64,000 bases of DNA from Cordylochernes scorpioides (Eukaryota; Arthropoda; Arachnida; Pseudoscorpiones; Chernetidae), in contig CP092872.1 of the NCBI GenBank assembly GCA_030710605.1, forward strand, positions 5,196,019 to 5,260,018. The letters are read 5' to 3'. The position numbers were made by a program, and so were the translations under genes. Of the stretch, positions 44,336 to 57,116 are shown one piece after another; position 1 is the first letter of the stretch; each line of letters opens with the position of its first letter. Below the pieces are notes generated by a model that worked only from the letters and a program-made list of their open reading frames with translations, did not search any database and was not told the DNA's origin.

Positions 44336-44642
44336 AGTTTATATATACACTCATGTAGTTTTGACAGATTCAGATAAAAGCCAACAACCTCTATACCATG
44401 GTTTCAACTATGGCTCTCATCAGTACAGGGACAGATTGTATTTCATAACATTCAACAAGAGGGGTCATGAAATCTATCAAATTATTCAAAAAATTGGTGA
44501 AATGTCGAATTCTGTGTATTCACCATTACGTTCTGTTATAGGATGATTACAGAATGCTTTGTTTAGAAGCATTTTTGAAGGGAGATGTTTCTTTCGGTAT
44601 AAGTATACCATCAATATACAATTTTTCGTTATATCTAACTAA

Positions 44643-44905
44643 TACACTCATGGACAAAACTTAAGGAAGTGGAAAATATTTGATAACGCTTGTTGTCTGT
44701 TTTCTTTTTTAAGGTGACATAGACAATTTTGATTATATAAAAGGGCGTACCTGGATCTGTAAAAGAAAAAAAACAAACAATTTTTTTCTTAAAATATTTC
44801 GAGAGATGGTAATTTTGTTCGCACTTGGTTATCTCGTGTGTCTTCAATAAAGGTCACTGTAATATCTTTCAGAGTTATTGTCTGAATCCTGATATACATG
44901 ATTTA
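44643..44905. repeat. Mariner-like terminal repeat, partial
   Basis: Terminus TACACTCATGGACAAAAC at 44643, internal part, and one unit in reverse (GGTTATCTCGTGTGTCTTC) truncated at the LINE boundary. Confidence 0.65.
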
Positions 44906-45170
44906 ACTTTATTAACATCATGAAACGCGATATCCCAAACTCAGGGATATTTGCGCCAATACATTTCACTGCATTACAGCAATTCGGCTATATACAATCC
45001 TGTTCAATTCATTATTTTACATAAATTAACTAAAGAAAATTGTCCAAAGAGAAAAACAAACAACAAAGCAAAACACACAGAGCAAGCATCGCAGTTCTTT
45101 TTTTTTTTCTAAGATTCCTTCTCTTTTTTTCCAATTCAAGAGAAAGTTGTATATGTATTTACAAAATTGA

Positions 45171-45806
45171 TCAAAATTTTATACTTTTCTTTTTGTCTAC
45201 AAATTCATCAAGCTGTCCAATACGACCAAATCTATTTTCCCTAAAATCCCGGAAAATTGGGCACTCCAGAAGTAGATGTCTCGCGTCTTGAATTTCACCT
45301 CCGCAGAAGCATCCTGGTTCCTTCACGGCGCCGATAGTTGCCAAAAATTTCCCAAAATTGCCATGATCTGTAATGAATTGGATATTATAAAAATTTGGAC
45401 GGAAAAATCTTGGAATTCCTAATACGAAAAAGCTTCTGAAAATTTCATTAGTGTTCTCAAAAATTTCATTCATTTTTGCGTGTAAGAATGATTTGACTAT
45501 ACTTGGAGCATGGGGTTCGTAAGTAATTAGATCTTCAATGGACATTTGAGCTAGATCAAATTTGATTATTCTGGATTCTATATAATCTGTTAGGAGTGGA
45601 ATTTTTGCCAAGCTATGCACACAGTTTGATGAAGTGGTTTTGTATGCTCTAACTGCCCATAAAATGATCTGGTACTGCATGGAGTTCAGTTTTTGTTTAC
45701 AACGATTGTTTAAATATTTGAACCAAATTTCAGAACCGTATGTAAGTACAGGCCTAATGATTGTTTTGAATAAAGTTAACCTCTTTTCAGTGTCTAAACC
45801 CCACAT
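45171..45806 (-). pseudogene. LINE ORF2 C-terminal part
   Basis: 211-codon frame. It starts in the RT thumb (RPVLTYGSEIW) and ends with the motif CFCGGEIQDARHLLLEC (C-x-C-x8-H-x4-C), which contacts template RNA in related LINEs. No RNase H domain is visible. Confidence 0.8.
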
Positions 45807-45917
45807 ATTGCCACTTAGTGAACATAATAAATTTTTTCATACGTCCTGCCTTACACAGAATATCATTAACATGCGGTGTAAAGTTAACTTTGTTTTTCCA
45901 TTTGTGATTAGAAAATT

Positions 45918-47230
45918 TCATTCCAGAATTTTTACTTGCTTGACCGGCATTATTATATTGTTATTAACCTTAATAGGTATTTTTTGTCTGTTATGTAGGT
46001 ATAGCATATTAGTCTTCTCTGTACTGATCGTTAATTTATTTCTATTACACCATTGGATCACATAATTTAAGGTGTATTCACTTGCGGTTTTTAGTCCTTC
46101 AATAGTCTTATTCCAGCAAATTATTGTAACGTCGTCTGCATAACATATAATATCTGCATTCATTGAATCAAAATTTATCAACAAATCATTTAGCAAAATA
46201 TTCCATAGAAGTGGAGATAAAGGTCCACCCTGTGGACATCCTTTAGTTAGTTTCTTATAAAAAGTTTCTGATTCGTATGTAAATTTCACCTCCCTTTCAT
46301 TATTCAAATAAGATTTTATGATCCGTATTAAATCTGAAGGAACATCATCATTATCCATTCTTTTTATAATAGCAGGCCACCATGCATTGTCGAATGCACC
46401 CGCAATATCTATAGCTATCAAGGAAGTCAATTCTTTTTGTTTATGTTTCAATATAGTTTCTATAATTTTATCCATTCCAGTAATTGTTGATCTAGATTTC
46501 ATAAAACCATGCTGCCTTGAGCTCATTAAATTATTCTCTAAATAATAGTTACTTAATTTATTTTTTATTATATTCTCAAATGTTTTAGATAGATTAGATG
46601 TCAAGGATATAGGTCTATAACTTTTATTTATTTCATAATTCGTTTTGCCTGGTTTTGGAATTATTTTTAAGAATGATTTTTTCCATTCATCCGGATATAT
46701 CCCATTTCTATACATTTATTGAATAATTTATGCAGAATTGGGATTATTTTTATTTTAGCCTGTCTAATCATATTGTTACTAATGTAATCAGGGCCCGGTG
46801 CTTTTTTAATATTTGTTTTTAAAATTGTTTCCTCTATTTCCTTAGATTCGATATAAACACTACTTTTATTTTTATATTTAGGCGTATAATTTCTAATCAA
46901 AATATGATCATCTTTATCCAAACCTCCAATATCATCCTGAAATAGATCGTTCATTAAACTTTTTATTTTGTCGGTCTTTAAATGATCTGGTAAATTATCT
47001 ATTAGTGGTAATCCTAAATTTCTATTTTTCGATCTCAATGACTTGAATATCCTATAAGCATTACCAAATGAGTTATTTGAATGACTTTCTTCTATAAAAA
47101 TTCTCCAACTCGCTCTTTTTGGCCTTTTACTTTTATTTAAATATTTATTTCTCATTGATTTATAGGTCTTTTCAAGGACCTTTCCATGTCGGTAATACAA
47201 ATTTCTAATATAGTGGAAATCGTTTTTCAT
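45918..47230 (-). pseudogene. LINE ORF2 reverse transcriptase
   Basis: Two overlapping frames. 46667-47230 holds the N-terminal region with KKAPGPDYI. 45918-46715 holds YRPISLTSNLSKTFE, AIDIAGAFD (about residue 103), PQGGPLSPLLWN and YADD (about 192-195). Catalytic aspartates are intact, but the domain is split by a frameshift at about 46670-46715. Confidence 0.88.
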
Positions 47231-47339
47231 TTTCTCCAGCTTCCCATCCCACCAGTATGTATTTGTTTTATGATTTCCGCTTCTTGTCTTGACATTAGTG
47301 ACAGATAAGCTGCCTCTTTAATTATTTGTGTGAGAGTCT

Positions 47340-48163
47340 TTACAATGTTGTCAATATCTTGATGTTTGACGCGTGGTTTATCATGGTGATAATATTATCT
47401 ACGTCTTGTATTGCTATTTTTTCGGTAAATGTTTTCCAATCAGCATCTTTTTCTATAAATTTCCATGTTGAGTTTTGAACTGTCCTTTGCCTGTTAAAAT
47501 TGTGATAAATGTCAAAGGTTATTGCTACGTGATCTGAAATGTGCGTCAATATAGTCGTCTTCCAGTTTTGTACCAAACCTATTGATTTTTGTTTGAAATC
47601 GTAAGATCTATAAAGCTAGAATTTCGGCAGGTGGGTATCTTAAGATTATGAATAAATAGGTTATGTTCATCTATGATGGAGTGAATTTGAAACCATTGGA
47701 GTTTGTTGTCGGATCAAACCAGACTGGGTGTCTAGAATTAAAGGTCACCACATAGTATAATAGGTTGTTGATTGTAGGTCTCCAGAAGCTCTTGGATAAA
47801 TTTTCTATGAGTGTCATTGAATCTATGTGGATGTATATAAAAGTTTGCGATAATAGTATTTGATTTTGCTGAATTTAAAGAAGTGGTTGTACAAAAGGAG
47901 TTTGTGAATTTATTGATTTTATTAAATTTTAAACTCTTATTCATAAAGATCGTTGCAGTATAAATTTGTTCATCTGTCGTTGAAAGCACTATTTGAGATT
48001 CCAAATCGAAAATTACATCTCTATCAATCAGATAAGGTTCCTGTATTAGGATGATATCTGGTGGGTTGTCTTTTATAGAAGCTTGAAGCTCATTCAGTGC
48101 CAAGATACTTTTTCTTACATTTTGTTGTAAACATTTAATTCCTTTTCCCTGCATGATATTCAA
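47340..48163 (-). pseudogene. LINE ORF2 endonuclease
   Basis: 48163-47738 begins CLQQNVRKS and has IQEPYL (catalytic Glu) and ends in ILCGDL. The NSRHPVW segment follows in another frame, and SDHVAITF is in 47340-47576. These are the ordered motifs of apurinic-like LINE endonucleases, in three frames. Confidence 0.8.
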
Positions 48164-48214
48164 ACTAAATAAACAAAAATCTTAGCTGCGAAATTTGCCT
48201 AATTGTCGGTTGGA

Positions 48215-49175
48215 TCATATCTCGTTCGTTGGATAATTCTGTCTATCTGTATTTTGTATAGAGGGACAGTCCGAGGAATTAGCTCTATGATTCGGCGAGT
48301 TTCTAAATTTAGGATGTTTTAGACAGTTATAACAATTGCAAATTTTTGAACAGTCATGAATTCCTTGCGCGCCGCATAATTTGCATATCTCGACGTTAGT
48401 ACAATCGGCCAATTTATGGTTGGGATTAAATTGAAGGCATTTCTGACATTGTTTTACCAGAATCTTATCTTCCACAAAACAGCGTTCAAAGTCAGTATAT
48501 AATTTATTATTCATATTTTTAAGGATTCGGTAAACCTTTGGAGAAACCCTAAGAACTATGTTGTGGTGGGGCTTATTCGATTTCATGCTAAACAAAACAT
48601 GGATATCATTTTCCATTTCGTTCAATTCAGGGTTCATACTGCAGATTGTTTTAGTAAAATTAGCGGTTTCTGTAAGTTTATTAACATTTTTGACTATTAC
48701 TGTTAGGATCTCTTGGTTTGGGGATAAAAATTTTGCTGATATTTGCGAGTTCCTCTGCCCCTGCCTAACTCATCATTTAGAGATTCCATGTCTGATTCTG
48801 TAGGGGTCTTTATTATTACAGATTTCCTAGCATTTATAATTTTGTTAATCTTTATTTTTTTTCCTTCGTCCCTAAGCTTTTTAACTTTGCCTGATATAGT
48901 TTGATACATTTTTGTATTATCTTCCACATTTATAGGTGTTGCCACTATTGTGAACTCCTTATGTAAATTTTGTTTTTTTTTATGTAATCTTGTGATGTTT
49001 CTGTACGAGCTACTTGAGCATATGTTGGAGTTGTTTTGACTAATTCATCTTGGATCCCTTTCAGTTTTGGTCCATAACATCTGTAATTGTTGTTTTCATT
49101 AGTTCCAATATATCTTGGTTATTTATTTCTTTTAAAGTTGAAATACCATCCTGGTGAAATGTTAAAAATACATGC
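48215..49175 (-). pseudogene. LINE ORF1 (gag-like)
   Basis: Frames 48945-48703 and 48637-48215 carry the basic N-terminal part and three cysteine clusters (CQKCLQFNPNHKLADC, ICKLCGAQGIHDC, CNCYNC). Weak continuation upstream to about 49175 (PTYAQVARTETS) in another frame. An RNA-binding chaperone in intact relatives. Confidence 0.75.
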
Positions 49176-49440
49176 TGAAACTATAGCTTAAGTATTGTCC
49201 ATGAGAATATATCTACATGTTTTATACAATATAACTTTGGTTTGGCGACTAATACTAATATTAGCTTAACATCAAGTAAAAGCGATTATTCATAAGTTTC
49301 GGCTGGAATTTATTAGAACGAATCCATAGTTAACTGTCCTCGATTTAGCAAATTTTTCTAAAGTATCATTAGGGTTGGAAAATTAATTATTACAAAAATA
49401 AAAAATTAGCGTATTTGTACACTCACAAACACAACTAAAC

Positions 49441-49897
49441 TCATGGACCTCATGGACAAAACTTAAGTAAGTTGTAGTTTTTATTATGTATATTAGGATT
49501 CAAACAATAACTCTGAAAGATATTACAGTGACCTTTATTGAAGACACACGAGATAACCAATATACATTCATAGACAAAACATAAGGAAGTTTTAACTTTT
49601 AGCATGTATATCGAGATTCAAACAATAACTCTGAAAGATATTACAGTGACCTTTATTGAAGACACACGAGATAACCAATATACATTCATAGACAAAACAT
49701 AAGGAAGTTTTAACTTTTAGCATGTATATCGAGATTCAAACAATAACTCTGAAAGATATTACAGTGACCTTTATTGAAGACACACGAGATAACCAAGTGT
49801 GAAAAAAATTGTCCCCGTGTCCCTAAAAAAAAAAAAAAAATAATCGACTGGCGACATCAAAGAATTTCTACTTCTTCAAGTTTTGTCCATGAGTGTA
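49441..49897 (+). repeat. Array of mariner-like terminal repeat, 3 units
   Basis: Units at about 49441, 49560 and 49680, closed by CAAGTTTTGTCCATGAGTGTA ending 49897. Units 2 and 3 share private changes (GACAAAACATAAGG), indicating recent unit duplication. Confidence 0.8.
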
Positions 49898-50539
49898 CAT
49901 ACAATACAGATGAGAGCCATAGCCCAAATTAATTGTATACAGATGAGTCCTTGTCTGAATTTGCAAAAACTTGACCATTTTTTATCACCGTTATTGCGTT
50001 CAAATACTGGGATGAAAAACCAATATACATTCTCTAATGAATTTAAAAAGGAGAGTTGCCTCTTTTTTATATAATACACTATCATCCATATATGTGTTGT
50101 GTGTGAGAAGGAAAATTTGCATACAGAGCGCACAAAGGTTTGAGAGAAAGGATATTTGAGGTACCCACAATTGCAGTATAGTATAAAGTACGATAAATAC
50201 GGGGGCTGTATATAAATACACCGCTTTGGTCTGGGCCACGCCATAAAAGCGGCAATAAAGGTTTACTGATATTTTATCGGAACATTTTCGACACGAGATA
50301 TCATTATTCTTTTCATTTTTATTGCCGTTTTTATCCGTTTTTATAAATCCGGGGATTGGAGCTGATGTTAATGGCAATTATTGGCAATTGCTTCAGCCTG
50401 GGATTCCTACCCTTTTATATTCAATTTGGTAAGATTTCCTCTGGTATAGGGTTGTTTGCCTATAGTACGTGAATTTATGTAGACATAACAATGGTAATGG
50501 GCTGAAAAAGAAAATAAAAAGGTTTATTTGCCTATTGTA
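49898..50539. other. No gene recognised
   Basis: Both strands have short open frames here but no domain or coding signature. Confidence 0.4.
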
Positions 50540-51300
50540 TTGTGTGTTTTGTTGAATTTTGTGAGTGTTGTGTGTGTGTATTGTATTGAGTGTTATGTGG
50601 TGTGTTGGTTGAGTGTTGTTTGTGCTGTGTGTGTTGTTTTATGAGTATTGTGTGTGTTGTGTTGCCTGCTCTATTTTGTGTTGTGTGCTGTGTATTGGGT
50701 TTTGTGTTTTGTAATGAGTATCGTGTGTGTTGTTTCTTTTATTGTGCGTGTTTTTTTTTCGACAATTAAAAGATCTTTATTGACTTCTTAGTCGATATTT
50801 ATTGCGCGTGTTGTGTGTTATATGATTGGGCTGTGTATTATTTGCTTTGTATTCATGTTCATGTGCGTTGTGTCGTGTTTTATATTTATTGTGTTGTGTG
50901 GCTATATGATTTGTTTTGGTTGCATGTTGTTTGTGTTATGTGCTATTTGTGATGTGCCATGTGTTATATTTTTTGTGTGTTTATGTGTGTTGTATGTTAT
51001 TTGTATTTTGTGTTGTGCTATTGTGATGGTTTTGTCTTGAGCGTTATTAGTTAATGTTTATTATGTGTGTTTATGTGTATTGTGTTGTTTCGTGTTGTTT
51101 GTGTATATGTGGGGTGTATTTTATGTGCTATTTTGCGTGTTTTCTGTGTTGTGTGTGCTTATGTATGTGGTTTTCTTCTTTGTGTGTTTTTCGTGATGTG
51201 TTGTGTGTTCATGTGTGTGTCTTGTGTTATTTGTGTTCTGTCGTGTCTTGTGTGTGTTCTATGTTGTGTTGCGTGTAGAGTGTTAGATATTTGTGTGCAG
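50540..51300. repeat. GT-rich low-complexity tract
   Basis: Degenerate TGTGTT/TGTATT repeats. The cysteine-rich open frames inside are composition artefacts. Confidence 0.8.
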
Positions 51301-51515
51301 TCTATATCAGGTTAAAGATCGAAACAAGTTAATAAAGTTAAAATTTTCTGCAAAATAAAATCTACTTATAAAGCGATCATTTCTTATAAAAAATAAACCA
51401 ATTTCTGATTGCCTTTACTGGAACGATTGAGAGAGTCTAACTTCTCAGCGGTTCGTTAAAGTTTTGTTGTGAAATAGTGCGCGTGTGCATTCCAGAGTTA
51501 TATTTAAAATGAATA

Positions 51516-51791
51516 ATGAAACGCCATATCTTGGATAGGACTGAAAAAAACACTATTACAAGACTTAGAACAAAACACTATAAAGGAATGGCTATACATT
51601 CAGATGGCACAAGAACCTACAGAACATGCAACAACTGTCCTGGTGTGGAACTAACACCTACTCACATATTTTCATGCCCAGAAATGACCGCAGCCTTGCA
51701 GAAAATTGACATGGACCCAGAGCAGCAGCTTTACACACTCAAGATAGTGAACATTGCTGCTGCTGTGATAGAGATGCATGGAGACATCTGA
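51516..51791 (+). pseudogene. LINE C-terminal fragment, 5' truncated
   Basis: A 91-codon frame with ITRLRTKHYKG, CNNCPGVELTPTHIFSC (C-x2-C-x9-H-x3-C) and a final IEMHGDI. This is the C-terminal end of a LINE family common in arthropods, located after RT/RNase H. An (ACA)n run at 51810-51822 lies just past the stop as a 3' tail. The first Met is arbitrary. Confidence 0.7.
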
Positions 51792-51989
51792 GGCTCTTCA
51801 TTGGACACGACAACAACAACAACTGAAAATAAAAAGGTTGAGAGATACATATAGGATCAGTTGATATAGATTGGATTGAAAATAAGATAAAGAGTCAAAG
51901 GAATTGCCAATAAGGAAGAAGCAACCACTAACTAACCAAACATATGTATAGATAGAGAATTCTCCTGATTTGAAATTAGACGAAAAACA

Positions 51990-52070
51990 CGGCAAAGGAA
52001 GACGAGTTTCTTTTATTGATGCATAGGTGCAAGCTTTCGAGTAAAAACCCTTCAACGGGCGAACAATGAA
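51990..52070 (-). repeat. GAAAG-type hammerhead-like relic
   Basis: Minus strand CCGTTGAAG, GGGT/ACTC hairpin, GAAA, AGCT, then TGCAC. Relative of 23878-24033. Confidence 0.35.
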
Positions 52071-52370
52071 GCGCGACTTATAAGTACTATGGTAAAATGG
52101 TATATATATATATAAAAAGAAAGTTTTTAAACTATTTATATATGTTAATATTAACATATGTATCATGGTGTAATTCCACTATGAGTTCAGTATAAAGACA
52201 TATATCATTTAGGAACCAAGAAAAACTATGCTCATGATATCGGGGGTAGAGGATTTGACTCACATCAACAAATTCAAATATCTTAGATCTTTGTATGTAT
52301 TATCGTGCGCGATAAACGTCAAATTCACAGAAAGACAAAACTTACGTAATCATAAACTGAGGTAGTCAAG

Positions 52371-52590
52371 TATACACATATGGACAAAACTTAAGGGAAG
52401 TTGTACCTTTCAGCATGTATATCGGGATTCAGACAATAACTCTGAAAGATATACAGTGACCTTTATTGAAGACACACGAGATAACCAAGTGTGAACAAAA
52501 TTGGCTCTGTGTTATAAAAAAAAAAAAAAAAACAGACCACTCGTAACATCAAACACTTTCTACTTCCTTAGGTTCTGTCCATGAATGAAT
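52371..52590 (+). repeat. Mariner-like terminal repeat element
   Basis: Starts TACACATATGGACAAAAC, one unit, then CAAGTGTGAACAAAATTGG, poly-A, and the inverted terminus ending near 52590. Possibly the non-array ancestor (a MITE of about 220 bp). Confidence 0.7.
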
Positions 52591-52794
52591 TTTTAACCAT
52601 TAAATCTGAAATAAGGTTTATAAAATATTTTTTAATATTTAAAGAATAAGCTGATGAGTGGAACTGTAAGTTATGAAATTCACATTCTCTCTTCGTTAAA
52701 TCATATCCTCTTTTGTACAGTCGGGACTCAATCTTCGAACTTCTTCGCCTACTCAAATATTTGAACAAAGTAAAACAAGAAAGAAAAAAAAGGC

Positions 52795-52890
52795 ATCTCC
52801 TTATCGTTCAACTGAAATTTTCTGAGGGCTTGCGCCATCTATAGCTCAAACCATCAGCAACTTTCAGTTGAACGATAAAGATATACCCTT
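52795..52890. repeat. Short palindrome of the GATGGCGCAAGCCATC family
   Basis: Only the outer ends remain: CTCCTTATCGTTCAACTG and CAGTTGAACGATAAAG. Confidence 0.6.
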
Positions 52891-53029
52891 TTTCTCTTTC
52901 AATTTATGCACCTTATCCCAATGCAATATCACGTTTGTACTATATTTCCATAGAGTATAACAAGATCTAAAATATATTTACTTACCATATGATCTTTAAA
53001 CAGGCCAGTAGAAGAGCTATATATGCTAG

Positions 53030-53170
53030 GAATGGCCACTAGACATGCGTTGGACCTGGGGGCTGTTTGCGGTCTGCGCTGCCTGGAATATAGAAGCTTT
53101 ATCTATGCTTCCTTTCTGTGGTGACTCTGTATAAGACCGGTGGTCTTAATAAAGCTGCCTGTGTGTGTGT
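53030..53170 (-). repeat. Dispersed repeat, also at 9950-10090
   Basis: Reverse complement of the AAGACCACAGGTCTTATACAG to CGACGCATGTCTAGTGGCC block in the duplicated segment. Preceded by a (GT)n run. Confidence 0.55.
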
Positions 53171-54059
53171 GGAAGACACTTACAATAAGAATAAGGGATA
53201 GATATATTTGGCCATCTAAAGCAATTAGAAATCTGAAGGAAAGAAAAATAAACATAGTCTTACCCTGATTTTTCTGATAAACAATGCAATATAACCTAGA
53301 TACTCTTGGTCTTTCCTGGAAGTGGTCTTTTATTGGAGGTTTGTTTAGATCAAAACCAATTAATATAAATTATTCGAATATATTACTCATCAGATAGGTC
53401 GTTTATGGGAGGTCATACTGTATTGTTAAATGGAACAATATCCAGCTCTGAAAACATCAAAAGTAGCAAAACTAGTGAAGCGGAACAACTCCTTCACCTT
53501 CCCCGGATATAGCTCCAAGAATAAACATCGACTCTCTTTAAAAACCTAATATAAAAAGGTAACGATATTAAATTCCGGGAGAACTGAAGAGAAGCGGCGC
53601 AGCGAAAAAAAAAGAAATTTCTCTCCCGTCTGGACTAATGAAAAGAACTTTAAAACTTCTCTAATCCAGGGGTAGTTAGCTGATGGCGGTATAAATGACA
53701 ATTTAAATTTCTTAAGTGATTTTATATTATGTAGACGCTGATACATATTTATAAGAAGGCAATTTCTCAATGTATAGATGATTATAGCATTTATTTTAGT
53801 GAAGATAAATCAGTCTTTGTCATTTTTTTATTTAGGAATAACGCATTTGTCTATGTGTTTGTAAATTGATGTAAATAAATTGAGTTTGCTCATTTGTTGC
53901 CAAGACGTATCCCTAATAATTTGCCTATCCGGATAGAGCCTTTATAGTATAGTGAAATAAGCCTAGGAGATGTTACTGCTATATGCAATATGCAAATCAA
54001 ATCGAAGCAAATATGCATATTTACGGTGTCAGGAATGATGATAACCTTGTTCATAATGA

Positions 54060-54180
54060 TGAAAAAGGCATTTCCTGATCGTGTAACTGAAAGTTGCTGA
54101 TGGCTTGCGCCATCTATCGGAATAAATATCAACTATTCTCGTTGATTTTTTAATTATTCCAGAATTGGCATAAATTGGAT
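54060..54180 (+). repeat. Arm of the GATGGCGCAAGCCATC family
   Basis: Single arm, AAAAAGGCATTTCCTGATCG to CCAGAATTGGC, ending where the next foldback starts. Confidence 0.55.
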
Positions 54181-54400
54181 CAAAGAGGCATATATTGGAT
54201 CAAAATATCATGTATTTTACCAATATTTCAGTTGGCTGAACGACAACCTTTATCAAAGTATAATATTAGTTATCTCGTGTATCTTCAATAAAGGTCACTG
54301 TAATATCTTTCAGAGTTATAATACCTTGATAAAGGTTGGCGTTCAGCCAACTAAAATATTGGTAAAATAAATGATATTTTGATCCAATATATGCTTTTTT
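54181..54400. repeat. CCAATATTTC foldback with array piece at its centre
   Basis: Arms 54186-54262 and 54318-54395 pair. The centre (54270-54317) is part of the mariner-like array unit (TATCTCGTGTATCTTCAATA). Confidence 0.7.
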
Positions 54401-54419
54401 TGTTTAAAGATTTATATAT

Positions 54420-54842
54420 AATCACAATTATTTTATTTCCAAAGCGCTATATCCCGCAAAGGATACTTGCGCCAAGCAAGGAGAAAAGTTTATTTACATA
54501 AGTTATTTACATTATTCAACGCATGAGAACATTAGATATCCAGATTTTGAAGAGAGTTTAGAATGTATTTACAAAATAAATTGAACTTTTAATATGATTT
54601 TTTATCGGAAATCAAATCGTAAGTTCACAAACAACTAGTTCATTCTTCATTCTATAATCTTGAAATGCTGGGCAATCTATCAGTAGATGTCTTGAGGTTT
54701 GTTCCTCAATACCACAAAAGCAACTTGAATCCTCCACTGCCTTTATTCTATTTAAAAAAACTTTTGAAATATCCGTGGTTTGTAACAAATTGAGTATTAT
54801 AAAAATCTGTACGAAAGTATTTAGGGATTGCTCTATTTTCAA
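54420..54842 (-). pseudogene. LINE 3' fragment
   Basis: Minus strand frame with CFCGIEEQTSRHLLIDC, the same motif as 45171-45806 but diverged, then the GGCGCAAGTATCC tail block. Confidence 0.7.
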
Positions 54843-55675
54843 AATGTATGTTTATAAATTTTATATTTTACACTCATTTGTCTATTTATCCATATTTAAT
54901 CTTATTTAACCATATATATACGTATTTATTCTGTATTTAACCATATATAATCTTATATGAACATTGAAATAAGGTAATTTAAAGCTCTATCTCTCAATAG
55001 TCACCTAACCCTAAATAAAAAATAACGTCATACAGAGGAAATCAATCAAATAATTAATCGATAAAAACATAAGATATTTGACAGCTATAAACACCACAAA
55101 TGGCTATGTTTCAATATTTAAAAAGCGACAGTTTGTAGGCGAGTCTGTGTGTTGGAAAATAAATAAATAAATCTTGAAGTCCTTGTAAATAATTCAGAGA
55201 AGATCCATCTCAACACACTGGAGCTGTCCGGTTAGCGGTTGACAACTTGTACGTTTATATCGAATATCTCTTTAGGAGCTATCAATCTATAATAAATACA
55301 GTAAAACCTCTCATAAGCGACCTATCTTGATCTTATAAATGATTTTTTTCTTCCTCCTTCATATATATAAACGGATAGAAGGTTTAATCCCATATTCCTA
55401 TAAAGAATAGCTCAAAATATGTAAATATGGAATGAAGACATAAACAGCATCAGATATATAAACCTGACTACTAGCTATGCAAATCTCTAAAGTAAATCAA
55501 ACTTCACCAGATCTTCCTACAATTTCTTCAGATTGTCTTCCATTGTGATAATTCCTCTTGATCATATTTGAGATGGGCATATAAAACATGAAATATATTT
55601 AGCTGTTTCGTGTTTTAGATTTTTGGGGGATTTAAACTATAATTTTACACACACATTTGTGAAAAAAAAGATATA
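54843..55675. other. AT-rich, no gene
   Basis: CAGTAAAACCTCTCATAAGC at 55299 resembles one terminus of a pogo-type MITE. A matching end was not found. Confidence 0.4.
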
Positions 55676-55852
55676 CAGTAGAACTACCTCTCTTTAAAGG
55701 ACGCCAAATTACAGAGCCAATGTGTCCTTTAGGGAGAGGTGTTTTCTTACCAGAGATTTGCTAAATAGTAAAAATGGTAATTTTACAAATGAAAATTGTA
55801 TTTTAAAGAGAGGTGTCCGTTAGCGCGATTGTCCTCTCATGGAAATTCTACT
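55676..55852. mobile_element. Pogo-like MITE, eroded
   Basis: CAGTAGAACTACCTCTC at the left and GAAATTCTACTA at the right, with further inner inverted GGAGAGGTG motifs. Confidence 0.45.
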
Positions 55853-55861
55853 ACATATATT

Positions 55862-55965
55862 TATATTCAAAAAAGATGCATATATTGGATTTATAATAAT
55901 TTTAATGTTCCAATATTTCGAGGGGCAACTCGCCTCTCTTTATCGAAGATGTTTGTGTTTTTCAC
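55862..55965 (-). repeat. Foldback arm, GAGAGG variant of hammerhead-like motif
   Basis: Minus strand CGATAAAGAGAGGC, loop, CCCCTCGAAATATTGGAAC. Same flanks as the CCAATATTTC family but a different, still paired, stem II. Related to 40580-40680 and 41270-41320. Confidence 0.45.
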
Positions 55966-56384
55966 TAAAACATGCGAGCACGCGTACACAACTCTCGTTC
56001 TACAAGGCCAATGAAAGAATTGTATCTTCGATTTAAATATTACATTCCGTCTATATACAGCTAACAATTATATATAATATTACAGATCAATACCATCATT
56101 ATTATTTTTTCCACACATTGTGCGTGAAAGAGAGAGATTTATATACAACAGTGTAAATAATTGTGTGTATACATATTAATTCTAAATTAATTATAAAATT
56201 TTTATAAGAAAAATAAATGAGTAAATTAAAAGTATTTACATAGTTGAAATTTTATACACAAATTTATTATTCCATTATTGATTAGAACCCGGAATCAAAG
56301 AATTCTAACACGTATTTTATGCAAATTAGCCGTTCAAGCAATGATCTTCTTGCAGTCAGTGCATAAATATCTTGGATATTGTTG

Positions 56385-57112
56385 TTAATATGGGGTGTTA
56401 TCGCCTTTAACTGATAGACAGGCTCTACATAGGTGACCCATACTAAGAATTAGGGAGATTATCAGCTCCTGTGGAATCAACGCCCACTCTTGTGTTAAGG
56501 CTGTTTCTAGCTCATGAGTGTTTCTAGGAGGGAGTTGGAGGGATGAGATCCGCCGTCCTAGGTTGTCCCATACATGCTCAATGGGATTTAGGTCTGGGGA
56601 TCGAGCTGGCCAATTCATCCGAGCAATTGCATGGTTTTGGAGAAAAGTGTCGACCACACCATCCCTATGTGGACGGGCATTATCATCCATTAGAAGAAAG
56701 TTTTCTCCCATTTCCAATGCTTGAGGCATCACATATGCTGCCAAGATCTCGTCCCGATATCTATGTCCAGTCAGGGTTCCTTGCCGAAAAATATGGAGTG
56801 CTGTGCGACCGCCCAAGAAGATTCCAGACCATAAAACCTTGGCTTCTGTAGGGATCCCTTTCAACCAGATTTCGGGGATTATTTCTGTTCCTACCTCTCT
56901 CCAGACAAAGACACGACGATAATAGCTGTTTAGAGAGAATCTGGACTCATCAGTGAACATTACAAGGCTCCATTCACCTGGATTCCAGCGACATGTTGTC
57001 TGCGCCAAAGTTCCCTTGCTATCTTTTGAGGTGGTGTCAACGGCACACAATTTATGGGTCGTCGAGCATAGAGGCCCTTCATGTGAAGCCTTCTGCGTAT
57101 TGTATCAGTTGA
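56385..57112 (-). pseudogene. Tc1-like transposase
   Basis: DDE transposase for cut-and-paste movement at TA. From 57112 one frame reads TIRRRLHMKGLYARRP (end of the DNA-binding domain). Near 56980 a frameshift moves into the main 221-codon frame, with MFTDESRF (first Asp), MDDNARPH (second Asp) and DLNPIEHVW (Glu) at D-34-E spacing. The N-terminal helix-turn-helix is missing because the element folds back at 57113. Confidence 0.85.
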
Positions 57113-57116
57113 AAAG

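Larger units (their letters stand above)
44925..49175 (-). mobile_element. Decayed APE-type LINE (jockey/R1/I group)
   Basis: About 4.2 kb on the minus strand with ORF1 (zinc knuckles), then ORF2 with AP-like endonuclease, reverse transcriptase and C-terminal cysteine motif in the standard order. All reading frames are broken by frameshifts and stops. The 3' end is the CGCGATATCCCA block shared with truncated copies at 34632 and 54420. The clade is not decidable by eye. Confidence 0.9.

Noticed and set aside
50813-51315. Cysteine-rich membrane-like open frames
   Set aside because: They lie wholly in a degenerate TGTGTT tract in overlapping frames. Composition explains them.
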